Shown here: in pieces, positions 9,658-18,280 of the stretch | Layout of the letters: each line of letters begins with the position of its first letter | Position numbering within the stretch: the first letter of the stretch is position 1 | Source: Candidatus Megaera endosymbiont of Nemacystus decipiens | GTDB taxonomy: Bacteria > Pseudomonadota > Alphaproteobacteria > Rickettsiales > Rickettsiaceae | Direction: 5' to 3' | Length of the DNA: 64,000 bases | Assembly (NCBI GenBank): GCA_030036605.1 | Contig: DAOTRE010000006.1 | Location: forward strand, 62,001 to 126,000 | Notes under the pieces: model-generated | What the model was told of the DNA's origin: nothing | Database searches by the model: none | The model's input: the letters and a program-made list of their open reading frames with translations, nothing else | Program-made: the position numbers and the translations under genes

Positions 9658-11118
9658 ATGACCAGAGATGTATTAATCATTGATGATGAAGCAGATATAA
9701 GAGATTTAATCTCCGACAGTCTGAAAGATGAACAATATGAATGTAGGGTGGCTGCCAACAGTCAGCAAGCATTTGAAAGAATCTCTGAAAAAGTCCCAAG
9801 CGCAGTTATTTTAGATATTTGGCTGCAAGATAGTAACCTTGATGGTCTCGGTATATTGGAAATAATCAAAAAACGACATCCTTTAATGCCGGTGATTGTA
9901 ATCAGTGGTCATGGTACCATTGAGACGGCTGTTAATGCAATAAAGATGGGCGCTTATGATTATATTGAAAAGCCTTTTACACATAGCAAACTATTGATTG
10001 TTTTAAGAAGAGCATGTGAATCTGCAAAATTAAAAAGAGAAAACATTGAATTAAAATCTAGAGTCATAGATAAAACGGAATTCATTGGTAAATCAGCTTT
10101 TGCAGGTAAGCTTAAAGCTACTATAGAGCGTATTGCTCCTACCTCTGGGAGAGTAATGATACACGGGGGGCCTGGTGCAGGTAAAGAACTAACAGCAAGA
10201 TTAATTCACAAGAAATCTAAAAGAGCTAATGCACCATTTGTTATATTTAAGCCATTTGCAGTTGAACCAAATAGGATACTTTATGAGCTGTTTGGTGAAA
10301 ATGAGGTTGTAGATAAAAATGCAATTTTAGACAAAAAAACTAATTTGGTGGAAGCTGCTCATAATGGAACATTATATATAGATGAAGTAGGTGCTATGCC
10401 TATCAGTGCTCAAGTTAGATTATTAAAATTTCTAAAGGATAATACTATTAGCAAGAACAATAAGCAAGTCACCGTTAATGTTAGAATTATCACGTCTAAC
10501 ACAAAAGACTTGCAGCAAGAAATTCTTAATGGGAACTTTAAACAGGACCTATATTATAGGTTAAATGTAGTGCCATTAAATGTGCCTACTTTGTCGGAGA
10601 GGAAAGAAGATATTGCAGAGCTAACACGTTACTTTGTTAGCCAACTATCTAAAATATCTGGACTAAAAGAAAGAGAGTTTTCAAATGAAACGATTGCAGC
10701 TTTACAAGCTTATAGCTGGCCAGGAAATATTAGGCAGCTTAGAAATGTAGTAGAAAATACTTTGATTATGAATCCAATTAGTTCTTCAGGTTCTGCAGAT
10801 AAGATTAGACCTGATATGTTGCCACAAGAAATTGTTAGTAGTGGAGTAAAGATAGTTAGACCAGATAATGCAAATGTTGACATGATGTCAATGCCTTTAA
10901 GGGAGGCAAGGGAAGTTTTTGAAAGACAATATCTTACTGCTCAGATGAATCGCTTTAACAACAATATCTCTAAAACTTCAACTTTTGTTGGGATGGAGCG
11001 CTCTGCATTACATAGAAAATTGAAAACTTTGAATATTCATGCTACAAACAAGACAAGTAATTTGGACTCTGAAGAAGGTGTCACAAAAAACGAAGCAAAC
11101 ATACCAATTGAAGCATAA
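9658..11118 (+). CDS. ntrX: Response regulator NtrX with degenerate sigma-54 contact loop
   Basis: A 486-residue NtrC-family regulator. The receiver domain (1-120) has the acidic pocket D9-D10, phospho-acceptor D53 and K105 (YIEKPF). The AAA+ domain has Walker A GGPGAGKE (170-177), Walker B LYIDEV (239-244) and the arginine-finger region [14 protein letters not shown]. The C-terminal HTH is near 445-465 ([16 protein letters not shown]). The loop that should read GAFTGA after LFG is replaced by [13 protein letters not shown], so activation of sigma-54 polymerase is unlikely; it probably acts as a sigma-54-independent regulator. A strong ribosome site, GAGGAG at 9644-9649, fixes the start. Confidence 0.95.
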   Translation: MTRDVLIIDDEADIRDLISDSLKDEQYECRVAANSQQAFERISEKVPSAVILDIWLQDSNLDGLGILEIIKKRHPLMPVIVISGHGTIETAVNAIKMGAYDYIEKPFTHSKLLIVLRRACESAKLKRENIELKSRVIDKTEFIGKSAFAGKLKATIERIAPTSGRVMIHGGPGAGKELTARLIHKKSKRANAPFVIFKPFAVEPNRILYELFGENEVVDKNAILDKKTNLVEAAHNGTLYIDEVGAMPISAQVRLLKFLKDNTISKNNKQVTVNVRIITSNTKDLQQEILNGNFKQDLYYRLNVVPLNVPTLSERKEDIAELTRYFVSQLSKISGLKEREFSNETIAALQAYSWPGNIRQLRNVVENTLIMNPISSSGSADKIRPDMLPQEIVSSGVKIVRPDNANVDMMSMPLREAREVFERQYLTAQMNRFNNNISKTSTFVGMERSALHRKLKTLNIHATNKTSNLDSEEGVTKNEANIPIEA

Positions 11119-11129
11119 ATGATAACATT

Positions 11130-12716
11130 ATGACAAAAAAAATCCTATTTTTTTTATTACCTTTTTTAATTGTTTCTTGTTCTAATGAAGCACTAGATAA
11201 AAAAGAACTTTTGTCTGAAGAACAAAATTCATTAATTAATTCTTATATAGAAGAGAAAAATAGGTTAAACGAATCTGTTAAGCTGAAAGAAAAATTTGGT
11301 ACTAATCTCAAGGGATTAAAGCTAGTTTCGGTTGATTTATCAAATGAAGACTTGTCAGATATAGACTTTGGAGAATCTGAACTGATTCGAGTCAAATTTA
11401 ATAATGCAAATTTGGACAAGGTTAATCTGTCAAAAGCGGTAGTGCAAGAAAGTAATTTTGTTAATAATCAATTCAAGGATATTAATTTATCCGGTGTTGA
11501 TTTTCAGGCATCTTTGTTTGACAACGTAATATTCGAGAATGTGATTTTTGAACGTTCAAACATGGAGGAGACAGAAATACGTAATTCCAAAATAATTAAC
11601 TCTCAACTAACTGGTACAAAATTTGCAAAAGCTATAATAGAAAAATCTTTTATGGATAATTTATATCTACAAAAAGCTGATTTAGTTGGAGGTAAGGTAA
11701 AAAATTCAACTATATCAAATAGTATCTTTTTTGGTTGTGATTTAAGAGAAATGAGTTTTGTTAATAATATGTTAACAAGTTGTAATTTTGAGTCATCTGA
11801 TTTAAGTGGTCTGTCTTCCGTTGGTGGCACATTTAATAAAGTTAGTTTTGATGAATCTATTTTAGATAATTCTAAATTTGTTAATGATAAATTTAAGACA
11901 AATGTTTTTTCTAATAATTCTATTAAAAGAAGTATAATTGAAGGTGTTTTTTTAGGGGATTCCACTGTAACTGATTGTTTTCTTAATGGATCTGTATTAA
12001 CAGGCAATCAAATTCGTGGTACTTTGATTAAAAACATAAACTCAAATGCTGTTGAAGTTAAAAAGATATCTATAGAAAATACTGAAATTATTAATGGAGA
12101 ATTTAATAAAACATCTATAGATGCGCTAAATATTTCAAATTCAGTTTTAACAGATTCTGTTTTTAGCAACGAAAAAAGTAATAAGTGGTCACTAGATCAG
12201 GTTGCATTTAATAACAATATTTTTAAGAATTACCAGTTGCAAGATTTTGCATTTAATAAACAAAACTTTAATAGAAATACTTTTAAAGATTCTTTATTGT
12301 ATAACGTTAATTTTACTCTTTCGACTTTAAGTTCTTCCTCGTTTATAGATTGCAATTTTAAAACAGTAGTATTTAACAATGCTAAAATTTTAAATTCATT
12401 ATATCAAAACGTTGTTTCCGTTGGTCTTATTAGGATTAATACTCCAATATCCAAAACTCTTTTGATCTCTAACAAGGGTTTGCAGCCAATGGAGAATAAT
12501 GCGCAGATACTGAACAGTATTAATCAGTTGTTAGAAACTAAAGACTTGTCTAACATGAATTTATCATTTATTGATTTATCTGGTAGAATAATGGAAAATA
12601 TTGATTTTAGTAACTCTATCTTGATCTACAGTAATTTTGAGGGGGCTACTTGCAGGAACTGTAGTTTCGAAAATGCTAAATTAATAGAAGCTAATCTTAC
12701 CAACGCTAACTTATAA
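11130..12716 (+). CDS. Pentapeptide-repeat-like lipoprotein
   Basis: The N-terminus is a lipoprotein signal: KKILFFLLPFLIVSC, with the lipobox Cys at residue 17. The remaining 510 or so residues are a degenerate series of five-residue steps with Leu or Phe at the centre and Asn/Ser/Asp around it (for example NANLDKVNLS and DFSNSILIYSNFEGA). This is typical of a right-handed beta-helix. The C-terminal repeats (ENAKLIEANLTNANL) are the most regular and end at the stop, as if the helix were open-ended. It starts 11 bases after ntrX, so it may share its transcript. Cellular role unknown; likely an envelope surface structure. Confidence 0.85.
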   Translation: MTKKILFFLLPFLIVSCSNEALDKKELLSEEQNSLINSYIEEKNRLNESVKLKEKFGTNLKGLKLVSVDLSNEDLSDIDFGESELIRVKFNNANLDKVNLSKAVVQESNFVNNQFKDINLSGVDFQASLFDNVIFENVIFERSNMEETEIRNSKIINSQLTGTKFAKAIIEKSFMDNLYLQKADLVGGKVKNSTISNSIFFGCDLREMSFVNNMLTSCNFESSDLSGLSSVGGTFNKVSFDESILDNSKFVNDKFKTNVFSNNSIKRSIIEGVFLGDSTVTDCFLNGSVLTGNQIRGTLIKNINSNAVEVKKISIENTEIINGEFNKTSIDALNISNSVLTDSVFSNEKSNKWSLDQVAFNNNIFKNYQLQDFAFNKQNFNRNTFKDSLLYNVNFTLSTLSSSSFIDCNFKTVVFNNAKILNSLYQNVVSVGLIRINTPISKTLLISNKGLQPMENNAQILNSINQLLETKDLSNMNLSFIDLSGRIMENIDFSNSILIYSNFEGATCRNCSFENAKLIEANLTNANL

Positions 12717-12801
12717 TAATTTCATAATCGTTTGTTGGAAGGTTTTGCACTAATCATCATTAACTAGCTGCCTGATAAATGGCTTTGGGGTAAAGAATAC
12801 T

Positions 12802-14358
12802 ATGTCAATTTCATTCTCTACGAAGCAAGGACATAAGATACACTTCAAAACGCTACTTGCATTTTTTGCAATGGTAGTTGGGATGTTTATGTCTATATTG
12901 GACATACAAATTGTTTCTAGTTCTTTGTCTGTTATCGCAGCAGGACTTTCTGCTTCAAGCGATGAATTATCTTGGATACAAACATCTTATCTTATAGCTG
13001 AGGTTATCATTATTCCTATTACAGGGTTTCTTTCAAGATTGTTATCTACTCGTATTTCATACTTTATTGCAGCATTTGGTTTTACGATTATGAGTATATT
13101 TTGCTCTCTTGCCTGGAACATTGAGTCAATGATATTATTTAGAGCTATGCAGGGGTTTTTTGGAGGTGCAATGATTCCAACCACTTTTGGTATCATTTTT
13201 ATTATTTTTCCAAAAGAGTTGCATGTAAAAGTTGGCATGATTATAGGTTTGGTTGTTACTGTAGCTCCTACAATAGGTCCAACTTTAGGTGGTTATATTA
13301 CAGAAATTGCATCATGGCACTTGATGTTTTTAATTAATGTGATACCAGGTATTTTTGTTTGTGTGGTGGTTTTTTTATACGCAAAATTTGACCGTCCTAA
13401 CTACAAGTTATTACGAAATTTAGATTGGCAAGGAATTTTGTTGATGACTACAGCTCTTGGGACATTGCAATATATTTTAGAAGAAGGGAATAAAAAAGAT
13501 TGGTTTGAAGATCAGAACATATTAACTTTGACAATAATTATGTTTCTGTCTTTTCTTGGTTTGATTTACAGAGAATTAACCTGTGAAAACCCTGTGATCA
13601 ACCTTAGTGCATTTAAAAATAAAAATTTTAGTTTTGGGTGCATATATTCTTTTATACTTGGAGTTGGTTTGTATGGGAGTGTTTACTTGCTTCCACTGTT
13701 CCTTTTTAAGATTGCTGGTTATAATACTTTTCAAATTGGGGTAACAATGTTTGTTACTGGTATGTTCCAATTCATATCTGCTCCAGTTGCAGCTAGAATG
13801 GTTGAATCGGGAGTAGATAAGCGCTTAATATTATTTATTGGATACTCAATGTTTTCTTTAGGGTGTTATGCTAACAGTTTTTTAACAGCTGATTCAGCTT
13901 ATTTAGAATTATTCCTTCCTCAAATGCTTAGGGGGCTTGCACTTATGTTTTGCTTCATGCCGATTAACGATCTTGCTCTTGGTACGGTTCCTAAAAAAGA
14001 TGTGCCTAATGCTAGTGGGCTCTATAATTTGACACGAAATTTGGGAGGTGCTGTTGGGCTTGCTTTAATTAACAGTATAATAATTTCTAAGTCAGACATT
14101 ATGGTAGAAAGAATAAATGCAAATTTACCTTCTAATTCGCCTAAAGTAGAGGAGTTTATATCTTTATATCAAAGTTTGTTTGATGGCATAGCGTCTAATC
14201 CTAAAATAGCTGCGTGCGAAATGTTAAATCAAATTGTACATAGAGAGGCATTTGTAATTGCAATTAACAACGTATTTGTTATCATTGCTATGTTGTTTGT
14301 TGCTGGTATTTGTTTAATACCTTTTTCGTCAGTAATTAAGTTAGAGGGAAAAACCTAG
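12802..14358 (+). CDS. DHA2-family (EmrB/QacA-like) MFS exporter
   Basis: A 518-residue polytopic inner-membrane protein with about 14 hydrophobic helices. It starts with the family signature LAFFAMVVGMFMSILDIQIV and continues with SWIQTSYLIAEVIIIPITGF, RAMQGFFGGAMIPTTFGIIF and GLVVTVAPTIGPTLGGYI. These match the drug:H+ antiporter-2 group that includes EmrB. Such pumps export hydrophobic compounds using the proton gradient. No EmrA-type adaptor lies next to it. The stop codon overlaps the GTG start of mnhE by one base, so the genes are co-transcribed. Substrate unknown; export of a small cellular metabolite is as possible as drug efflux. Confidence 0.9.
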   Translation: MSISFSTKQGHKIHFKTLLAFFAMVVGMFMSILDIQIVSSSLSVIAAGLSASSDELSWIQTSYLIAEVIIIPITGFLSRLLSTRISYFIAAFGFTIMSIFCSLAWNIESMILFRAMQGFFGGAMIPTTFGIIFIIFPKELHVKVGMIIGLVVTVAPTIGPTLGGYITEIASWHLMFLINVIPGIFVCVVVFLYAKFDRPNYKLLRNLDWQGILLMTTALGTLQYILEEGNKKDWFEDQNILTLTIIMFLSFLGLIYRELTCENPVINLSAFKNKNFSFGCIYSFILGVGLYGSVYLLPLFLFKIAGYNTFQIGVTMFVTGMFQFISAPVAARMVESGVDKRLILFIGYSMFSLGCYANSFLTADSAYLELFLPQMLRGLALMFCFMPINDLALGTVPKKDVPNASGLYNLTRNLGGAVGLALINSIIISKSDIMVERINANLPSNSPKVEEFISLYQSLFDGIASNPKIAACEMLNQIVHREAFVIAINNVFVIIAMLFVAGICLIPFSSVIKLEGKT

Positions 14359-14828
14359 TGTGGACTAAATTCATTATATTTACTGTTTATTGTTTCTTGT
14401 GGTTAGCTTTAACTGGACTACAAATAACGTCTGGATCCTTTCTGTTAGCTGTGACTGTTGCATGTTGTATTTATTACTCTGCCTCTAAATTAAATTTATT
14501 GTCATTTAAGAACTCTTTTAATGCTTCTGGTTTAGTTAGATACTGTGTTTGGTTATTTAAAGAAATTCTTTTTTCTGCTTGGCAAGTCAGTAAAATAGCT
14601 TGGAGTAGGCACATTTTTATCACCCCTGCAATTCAAACAATTAAATCCTCTCAAGATACTGATTTAGGGGTTGTTGTTTATGCTAATTCTATCACACTTA
14701 CTCCTGGTACTGCTACTATTGCTCAAAAAGAGAATGGTTTATTGGTGCATGTCTTAGATGTTAGCTTTCTAGATGGTTTAAAAGACGGGGTCATGGATAA
14801 AAAAATTAAAAATATTATTAGGTCATAG
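14358..14828 (+). CDS. mnhE: Na+/H+ antiporter subunit E (MnhE/MrpE)
   Basis: A 156-residue membrane protein with two N-terminal helices, the block YCVWLFKEILFSAWQVSKIAW, and the conserved stretch VVYANSITLTPGTATI, which is diagnostic for MnhE. The start is GTG at 14358, overlapping the stop of the exporter upstream by one base. Mrp/Mnh antiporters need six or seven subunits (A to G). Only E and F lie here, so the rest must be elsewhere in the genome or be missing. Scattered mnh genes are known in Rickettsiales. Confidence 0.9.
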   Translation: MWTKFIIFTVYCFLWLALTGLQITSGSFLLAVTVACCIYYSASKLNLLSFKNSFNASGLVRYCVWLFKEILFSAWQVSKIAWSRHIFITPAIQTIKSSQDTDLGVVVYANSITLTPGTATIAQKENGLLVHVLDVSFLDGLKDGVMDKKIKNIIRS

Positions 14829-14832
14829 GTTT

Positions 14833-15099
14833 ATGCTATTAAATATCGCTACAGTTTTTGTTTTGTTGCTTGCATCAATAATATTAGTGTGTCTATTGAT
14901 AGAAAAAGATGCACTAACAAAAATTTTATTGCTTAATTCTAGCACCTCAATGATTTCTTTATTTATATGTTTGCTTGGAACATATAAAGTCAATAGTTCT
15001 TATATTGATATTGCAATAATATACTTTATTTTAGGAGTAGTTGGTTCTGTTGCTTATTTGAAATACTTTTTACAAGAAAAGAGATTGACTGATGAATAA
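14833..15099 (+). CDS. mnhF: Na+/H+ antiporter subunit F (MnhF/MrpF)
   Basis: An 88-residue protein with three membrane helices, the usual size for MrpF. The middle helix block (LIEKDALTKILLLNSSTSMI) and the third helix (YIDIAIIYFILGVVGSVAYL) match the family. It starts 4 bases after mnhE, the natural partner order, and overlaps the hydroxylase gene by 8 bases. A small integral subunit of the cation/proton antiporter complex; no catalytic residues of its own are expected. Confidence 0.85.
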   Translation: MLLNIATVFVLLLASIILVCLLIEKDALTKILLLNSSTSMISLFICLLGTYKVNSSYIDIAIIYFILGVVGSVAYLKYFLQEKRLTDE

Positions 15100-16249
15100 T
15101 AAAGTAGTAGTTGCTGGGTGTGGTTTAAGTGGAATGATAGCAGCCTTGTCATTTGCAGCTTATGGTATCAATACCACTATTGTTGAAGTTCGTAATGTTA
15201 CCAAGGAAGGTTTCCCACATGATCCAAGAACTACGGCACTTAATTCAAATGCTTGCGATTTTTTTCAAAAGATAAAAATCTGGGACCAGGTAGCTACTAA
15301 ATCAGGAAGAATTGACGATATTTATGTAGTAGATAATAAATCTAACGATATGCTACATTTTACTCCTAAAATTATGAATAATAAAAAAGTTATGGGGCAT
15401 ATCATCGAAAATGACCTGTTTAAAAGCTTATTGTTTAAGTTAGTATTGGAGAATAAGCACATTAGACTTATTGATAATACAGAATATAAAGTTGTGGATA
15501 AAGCCGCTAGTGTGGAGTTATTCTTAGAGAAGGATAACCAGATTATAGAGGCTGATTTATTGCTTGTATGCAATACTCATAAATCTGAGGTTTCTAATAA
15601 ATATTTTAGTAAAAAAATTGATAAAGAATACGCACAAGATGCTCTAGTATTTAACGTTTTTCATGAGAAAAAGCACGAATGTTGCGCAGTAGAGCATTTT
15701 ATGCCTACAGGTCCTTTTGCTATATTACCGATGCAGGATCAGCACTCATCTTCTATTGTTTGGACAGTAGATAAATGTATGACGAATATTTTACTTGCAA
15801 TGGATAAAAAAGAATTTACCTATAATTTGCAACAGAATTTTGGAGAATTTCTCGGCAAAGTAAAATTAGCAGGAGAAATTAAAGCTTTCCCACTTAAGGC
15901 CTATATGGCAGCTAATATTATACATAATAGAATAGCTCTGCTTGCGGATTCAGCGCATATTATTCATCCTCTAGCGGGTCAAGGTTTGAACCAGGGAATC
16001 AAGGATATTCAATCCCTAATTAATAATGTAATTATTTATGGTTTTGGTAGCACAGCACTTAAAAATTATAAAGAGCAGCGTATGAAAGATAATATGAGAA
16101 TGTTTAGAATTACTGATACTCTAAATCGGGCTTTCTCAAATAAATCTAGAGCTTTGTTCAGCTTAAGAAGGATTGGATTTAAGATGATTGAGAAGATTTC
16201 CCCACTTAAGATAATTTTAATGTCTTACGCAATGGGTGATTTTGAGTAA
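15092..16249 (+). CDS. UbiH/UbiF/COQ6-type FAD-dependent hydroxylase
   Basis: A 385-residue flavin monooxygenase, probably for a ring hydroxylation step in ubiquinone synthesis. The N-terminal FAD motif is VVAGCGLSGMIAALSFAAYG, followed by the acidic residue of the Rossmann fold in TTIVEV. The second FAD motif is LLADSAHIIHPLAGQGLNQG, the family's GDAAH-HPxxGQG signature with ADSAH instead of GDAAH. Which ring position it hydroxylates (UbiH, UbiI, UbiF or UbiL type) cannot be told from sequence alone. It overlaps mnhF by 8 bases and comF by 14 bases. Confidence 0.88.
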   Translation: MNNKVVVAGCGLSGMIAALSFAAYGINTTIVEVRNVTKEGFPHDPRTTALNSNACDFFQKIKIWDQVATKSGRIDDIYVVDNKSNDMLHFTPKIMNNKKVMGHIIENDLFKSLLFKLVLENKHIRLIDNTEYKVVDKAASVELFLEKDNQIIEADLLLVCNTHKSEVSNKYFSKKIDKEYAQDALVFNVFHEKKHECCAVEHFMPTGPFAILPMQDQHSSSIVWTVDKCMTNILLAMDKKEFTYNLQQNFGEFLGKVKLAGEIKAFPLKAYMAANIIHNRIALLADSAHIIHPLAGQGLNQGIKDIQSLINNVIIYGFGSTALKNYKEQRMKDNMRMFRITDTLNRAFSNKSRALFSLRRIGFKMIEKISPLKIILMSYAMGDFE

Positions 16250-16949
16250 CTATATAAAAAAAGCCATTAATTATATATTTCCCTCGCGTTGTATCTCATG
16301 TAAAAAGCTTACTGATAGCTCATTTGGAGTTTGTTCTGATTGCTTTATAGATTTGAACTTTATATCTAAACCATATTGTAGTAAATGTGGTCGTCCTTTT
16401 GAGTTTGAAATAAAAAAACGTAACCTTTGTAGTAGCTGTATTGTTAATAAACCAAATTATGAATTAGCAAGGAGTTTATTTAAATTTGATGAATATTCTA
16501 AAAAATTGGTTCATGATTTTAAATATAATGATTCTATATCCAATGCTGGTATTTTTGCTAGATTAATTCTTGCAAGGTACAAAAGCGATTTTGTAGATAT
16601 AGATTTTATTGTCCCGGTTCCAATGAATCGTTTTAAAAGGGTGTTTCGTCGTTACAATCCTGCGCAAATTTTAGCTCTTGAGTTGTCAAAGCAAATGGGA
16701 ATTAAAATGTTGCCAGATCTTTTGATTAAGAAAAAATGGACAAAGCCTCAAGTTAGTCTTACTAAGGGTGAAAGAGAAAAGAATTTAAAGGGATCTATTA
16801 TTTACAATCAAAGATATGAATGTAGGAATTCTAGTGTTTTGTTGGTAGATGATGTTAGAACTACAGGTACAACGAGCAAAATTTGTATTTCAGTTCTTAA
16901 ATCAAATAATATTTCGAGTGTTAAGCTTGTGACGATAGGTAGTACATGA
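16236..16949 (+). CDS. comF: ComF-family phosphoribosyltransferase-like protein
   Basis: A 237-residue protein with an N-terminal double zinc ribbon (CISCKKL...CSDC and CSKCGRPF...CSSC) and a C-terminal phosphoribosyltransferase-type domain whose PRPP loop is VLLVDDVRTTGTT. ComF proteins are needed for DNA uptake in some competent bacteria, but orthologs are widespread and their biochemical role is unclear. The start is GTG 16236, or TTG 16242; both overlap the upstream gene. It ends 14 bases before the -35 box of the tRNA-Ile promoter. Confidence 0.9.
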   Translation: MILSNYIKKAINYIFPSRCISCKKLTDSSFGVCSDCFIDLNFISKPYCSKCGRPFEFEIKKRNLCSSCIVNKPNYELARSLFKFDEYSKKLVHDFKYNDSISNAGIFARLILARYKSDFVDIDFIVPVPMNRFKRVFRRYNPAQILALELSKQMGIKMLPDLLIKKKWTKPQVSLTKGEREKNLKGSIIYNQRYECRNSSVLLVDDVRTTGTTSKICISVLKSNNISSVKLVTIGST

Positions 16950-16962
16950 AGTGTAAAAGTGC

Positions 16963-16991
16963 TTGACTGTAGCAAAACTTTTTCGTAGAAT
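16963..16991 (+). promoter_or_regulatory. Sigma-70 promoter of tRNA-Ile
   Basis: TTGACT at 16963-16968 and TAGAAT at 16986-16991 are separated by 17 bases. They lie 13 bases before the first base of the tRNA, a good distance for a housekeeping promoter. Confidence 0.75.
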
Positions 16992-17004
16992 GCCACTCAT
17001 AAGT

Positions 17005-17081
<77 letters not shown>

Positions 17082-17153
17082 TTTTCTTCGGTAATATTCT
17101 TGCCAGATAGGCAGATTATTTTTGCTAAAATTGATAAATTTGGGTCGTTAAAC

Positions 17154-17218
17154 AAGGACAACTTGGGAGTTTTAGGACAACAACCGCAGGTTTCAGGACG
17201 ACGAACAACTCATATCGA
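17154..17218. repeat. Degenerate 20-22-bp GC-rich repeat array, upstream part
   Basis: About three imperfect units of the form AGGACRAC-N-ACTTGGGAG-TTT follow each other (starting near 17155, 17174 and 17195). The same unit recurs at 17458-17603 and 24331-24400. The array is richer in G and C than its surroundings. The rest of 17082-17153 shows nothing recognisable. Confidence 0.6.
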
Positions 17219-17231
17219 ACCAACGAAGTCA

Positions 17232-17252
17232 TACCGGGCTTGACTCGGTATT
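17232..17252. repeat. REP-like palindrome
   Basis: ATACCGGG and CTCGGTAT form an 8-bp stem with one G-T pair around the loop CTTGA. A related half (CGCTTGACCCGGGATCT) lies near 24266-24282. GC-rich palindromes built on CCGGGCTTGACCCGG occur as dispersed repeats in alphaproteobacteria. The left TA of the MITE overlaps its right edge. Confidence 0.6.
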
Positions 17253-17413
17253 GTAGATTAGATTGGAATAGGAGTATTTTATAGAAAATATTTTGTGATT
17301 TAGTTATTGTCCTATTTCTCCTGCAATGCTGCTCCATTTGAGGAAAATAAGATGATAAATAAATTGCCAAAGATAAACTAGAAAATCGTTCTATTTCAAT
17401 ATAATCTACAATA
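17249..17413. mobile_element. MITE copy 1 (161 bp, TA target duplication)
   Basis: The element proper is 17251-17411, flanked by TA on both sides (17249-17250 and 17412-17413). The ends are inverted repeats of about 21 bp: TTGTAGATTAGATTGGAATAG at the left matches the reverse complement of the right end at 19-20 positions. A second 161-bp copy at 23973-24133 differs at only about four bases. There is no plausible ORF inside. Size, terminal inverted repeats and TA duplication fit a non-autonomous element moved by an IS630/Tc1-mariner transposase, which is not in this window. Confidence 0.85.
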
Positions 17414-17457
17414 TCTAGTCCAAGTTTAGTTTATTCCTTAACATTGGGTCCTCCAAA

Positions 17458-17603
17458 CTTCAGGACGACAACTTGGGAGCTTCAAGACGACAGCTTGGGA
17501 ACTTCAGAGTGACATCCGTAGGCTTTAGAGAGACAGTGGGGACTTGAGGACGACGACTTGGGTACGTATCCGGCGGGCGCTTTGAGAACGACCACCGGGG
17601 AGT
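17458..17603. repeat. Degenerate 22-bp GC-rich repeat array, downstream part
   Basis: About six units with a period near 22 bp, best seen in CTTCAGGACGACAACTTGGG (17458) and CTTCAAGACGACAGCTTGGG (17480). More decayed units begin near 17502, 17524, 17543 and 17580. The array ends 5 bases before the stop of the minus-strand gene at 17609. There are no unique spacers, so it is not a CRISPR array. Confidence 0.6.
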
Positions 17604-17608
17604 TTTAA

Positions 17609-18145
17609 TTAGTTAGTAATCACTTCTTCTGAGTTATGGTTATGTTGCATTGAATTGATAACCATTAATGCAAGACCAGAATATATAGCTTTAAAAAATA
17701 GTTCCTGAGCTAGAATAACACTTACATTCTCAAGAGTTATCTTATTTGAGAAATAGCTTGACATAATCGCTCCATCCAGAATTGCAGCAGTAATTAGAAC
17801 TGGTAAAACTTTATAGTTATTTTTTCTATTAAAAATCAAGCTAGCCACCACAAACGATACAAAAGCAGACAGAAGAGAAGCCATTACTATACCATTATAA
17901 ACCTTGCCGTGTATAGTGTAGTTCAAATTCATAGTAAGAGCCCCTGAAATAAACAAAGCTAAAAACAAAGTAATAAAAGCGTTTTTTTGGCCATAATCTT
18001 TTGAAATCAGCCACGAAGTAGACATAACAAGCGTAAAGAAAAAAGCGCATTGATAAATCTGGTTACAAAAATTTACTGCAAAGGAAGATAGCAATAAGAC
18101 CATGAAAGAAATAATGTATTTTTTGTTATTCACTGCACTCAACAT
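17609..18145 (-). CDS. Six-helix membrane protein, possibly VUT/YhhQ-like
   Basis: A 178-residue protein that is almost all hydrophobic, with about six predicted membrane helices (for example IISFMVLLLSSFAVNFC, NAFITLFLALFISGALTMNL and VMASLLSAFVSFVVASLIF). The last part, AAILDGAIMSSYF followed by ILAQELFFKAIYSGLALMVI, resembles the C-terminal pattern of the VUT/YhhQ family of queuosine-precursor transporters, but the match is loose. The repeat array abuts its 3' end. No operon partner: mlaD lies 135 bases upstream on the same strand. Assignment tentative. Confidence 0.7.
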   Translation of the reverse strand: MLSAVNNKKYIISFMVLLLSSFAVNFCNQIYQCAFFFTLVMSTSWLISKDYGQKNAFITLFLALFISGALTMNLNYTIHGKVYNGIVMASLLSAFVSFVVASLIFNRKNNYKVLPVLITAAILDGAIMSSYFSNKITLENVSVILAQELFFKAIYSGLALMVINSMQHNHNSEEVITN

Positions 18146-18280
18146 TTAGAACACCTCTTGATTAAAATTTAGTTTCATACAAGTCTTCATAATACTATAG
18201 TTAGAGAATGCGGGCAACAATAATTTCAAATAATTATACACTTAAATATTTAAATCATAAAAGGTCTAAAGGGGCAATGT

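Noticed and set aside
17125..17370. 81-residue minus-strand open frame across the repeats
   Set aside because: It consists of translated array, REP and MITE sequence; its ends do not match any gene-like boundary.
17458..17603. CRISPR array
   Set aside because: Units are degenerate and directly adjacent, with no unique spacers of constant length and no cas genes in the window.
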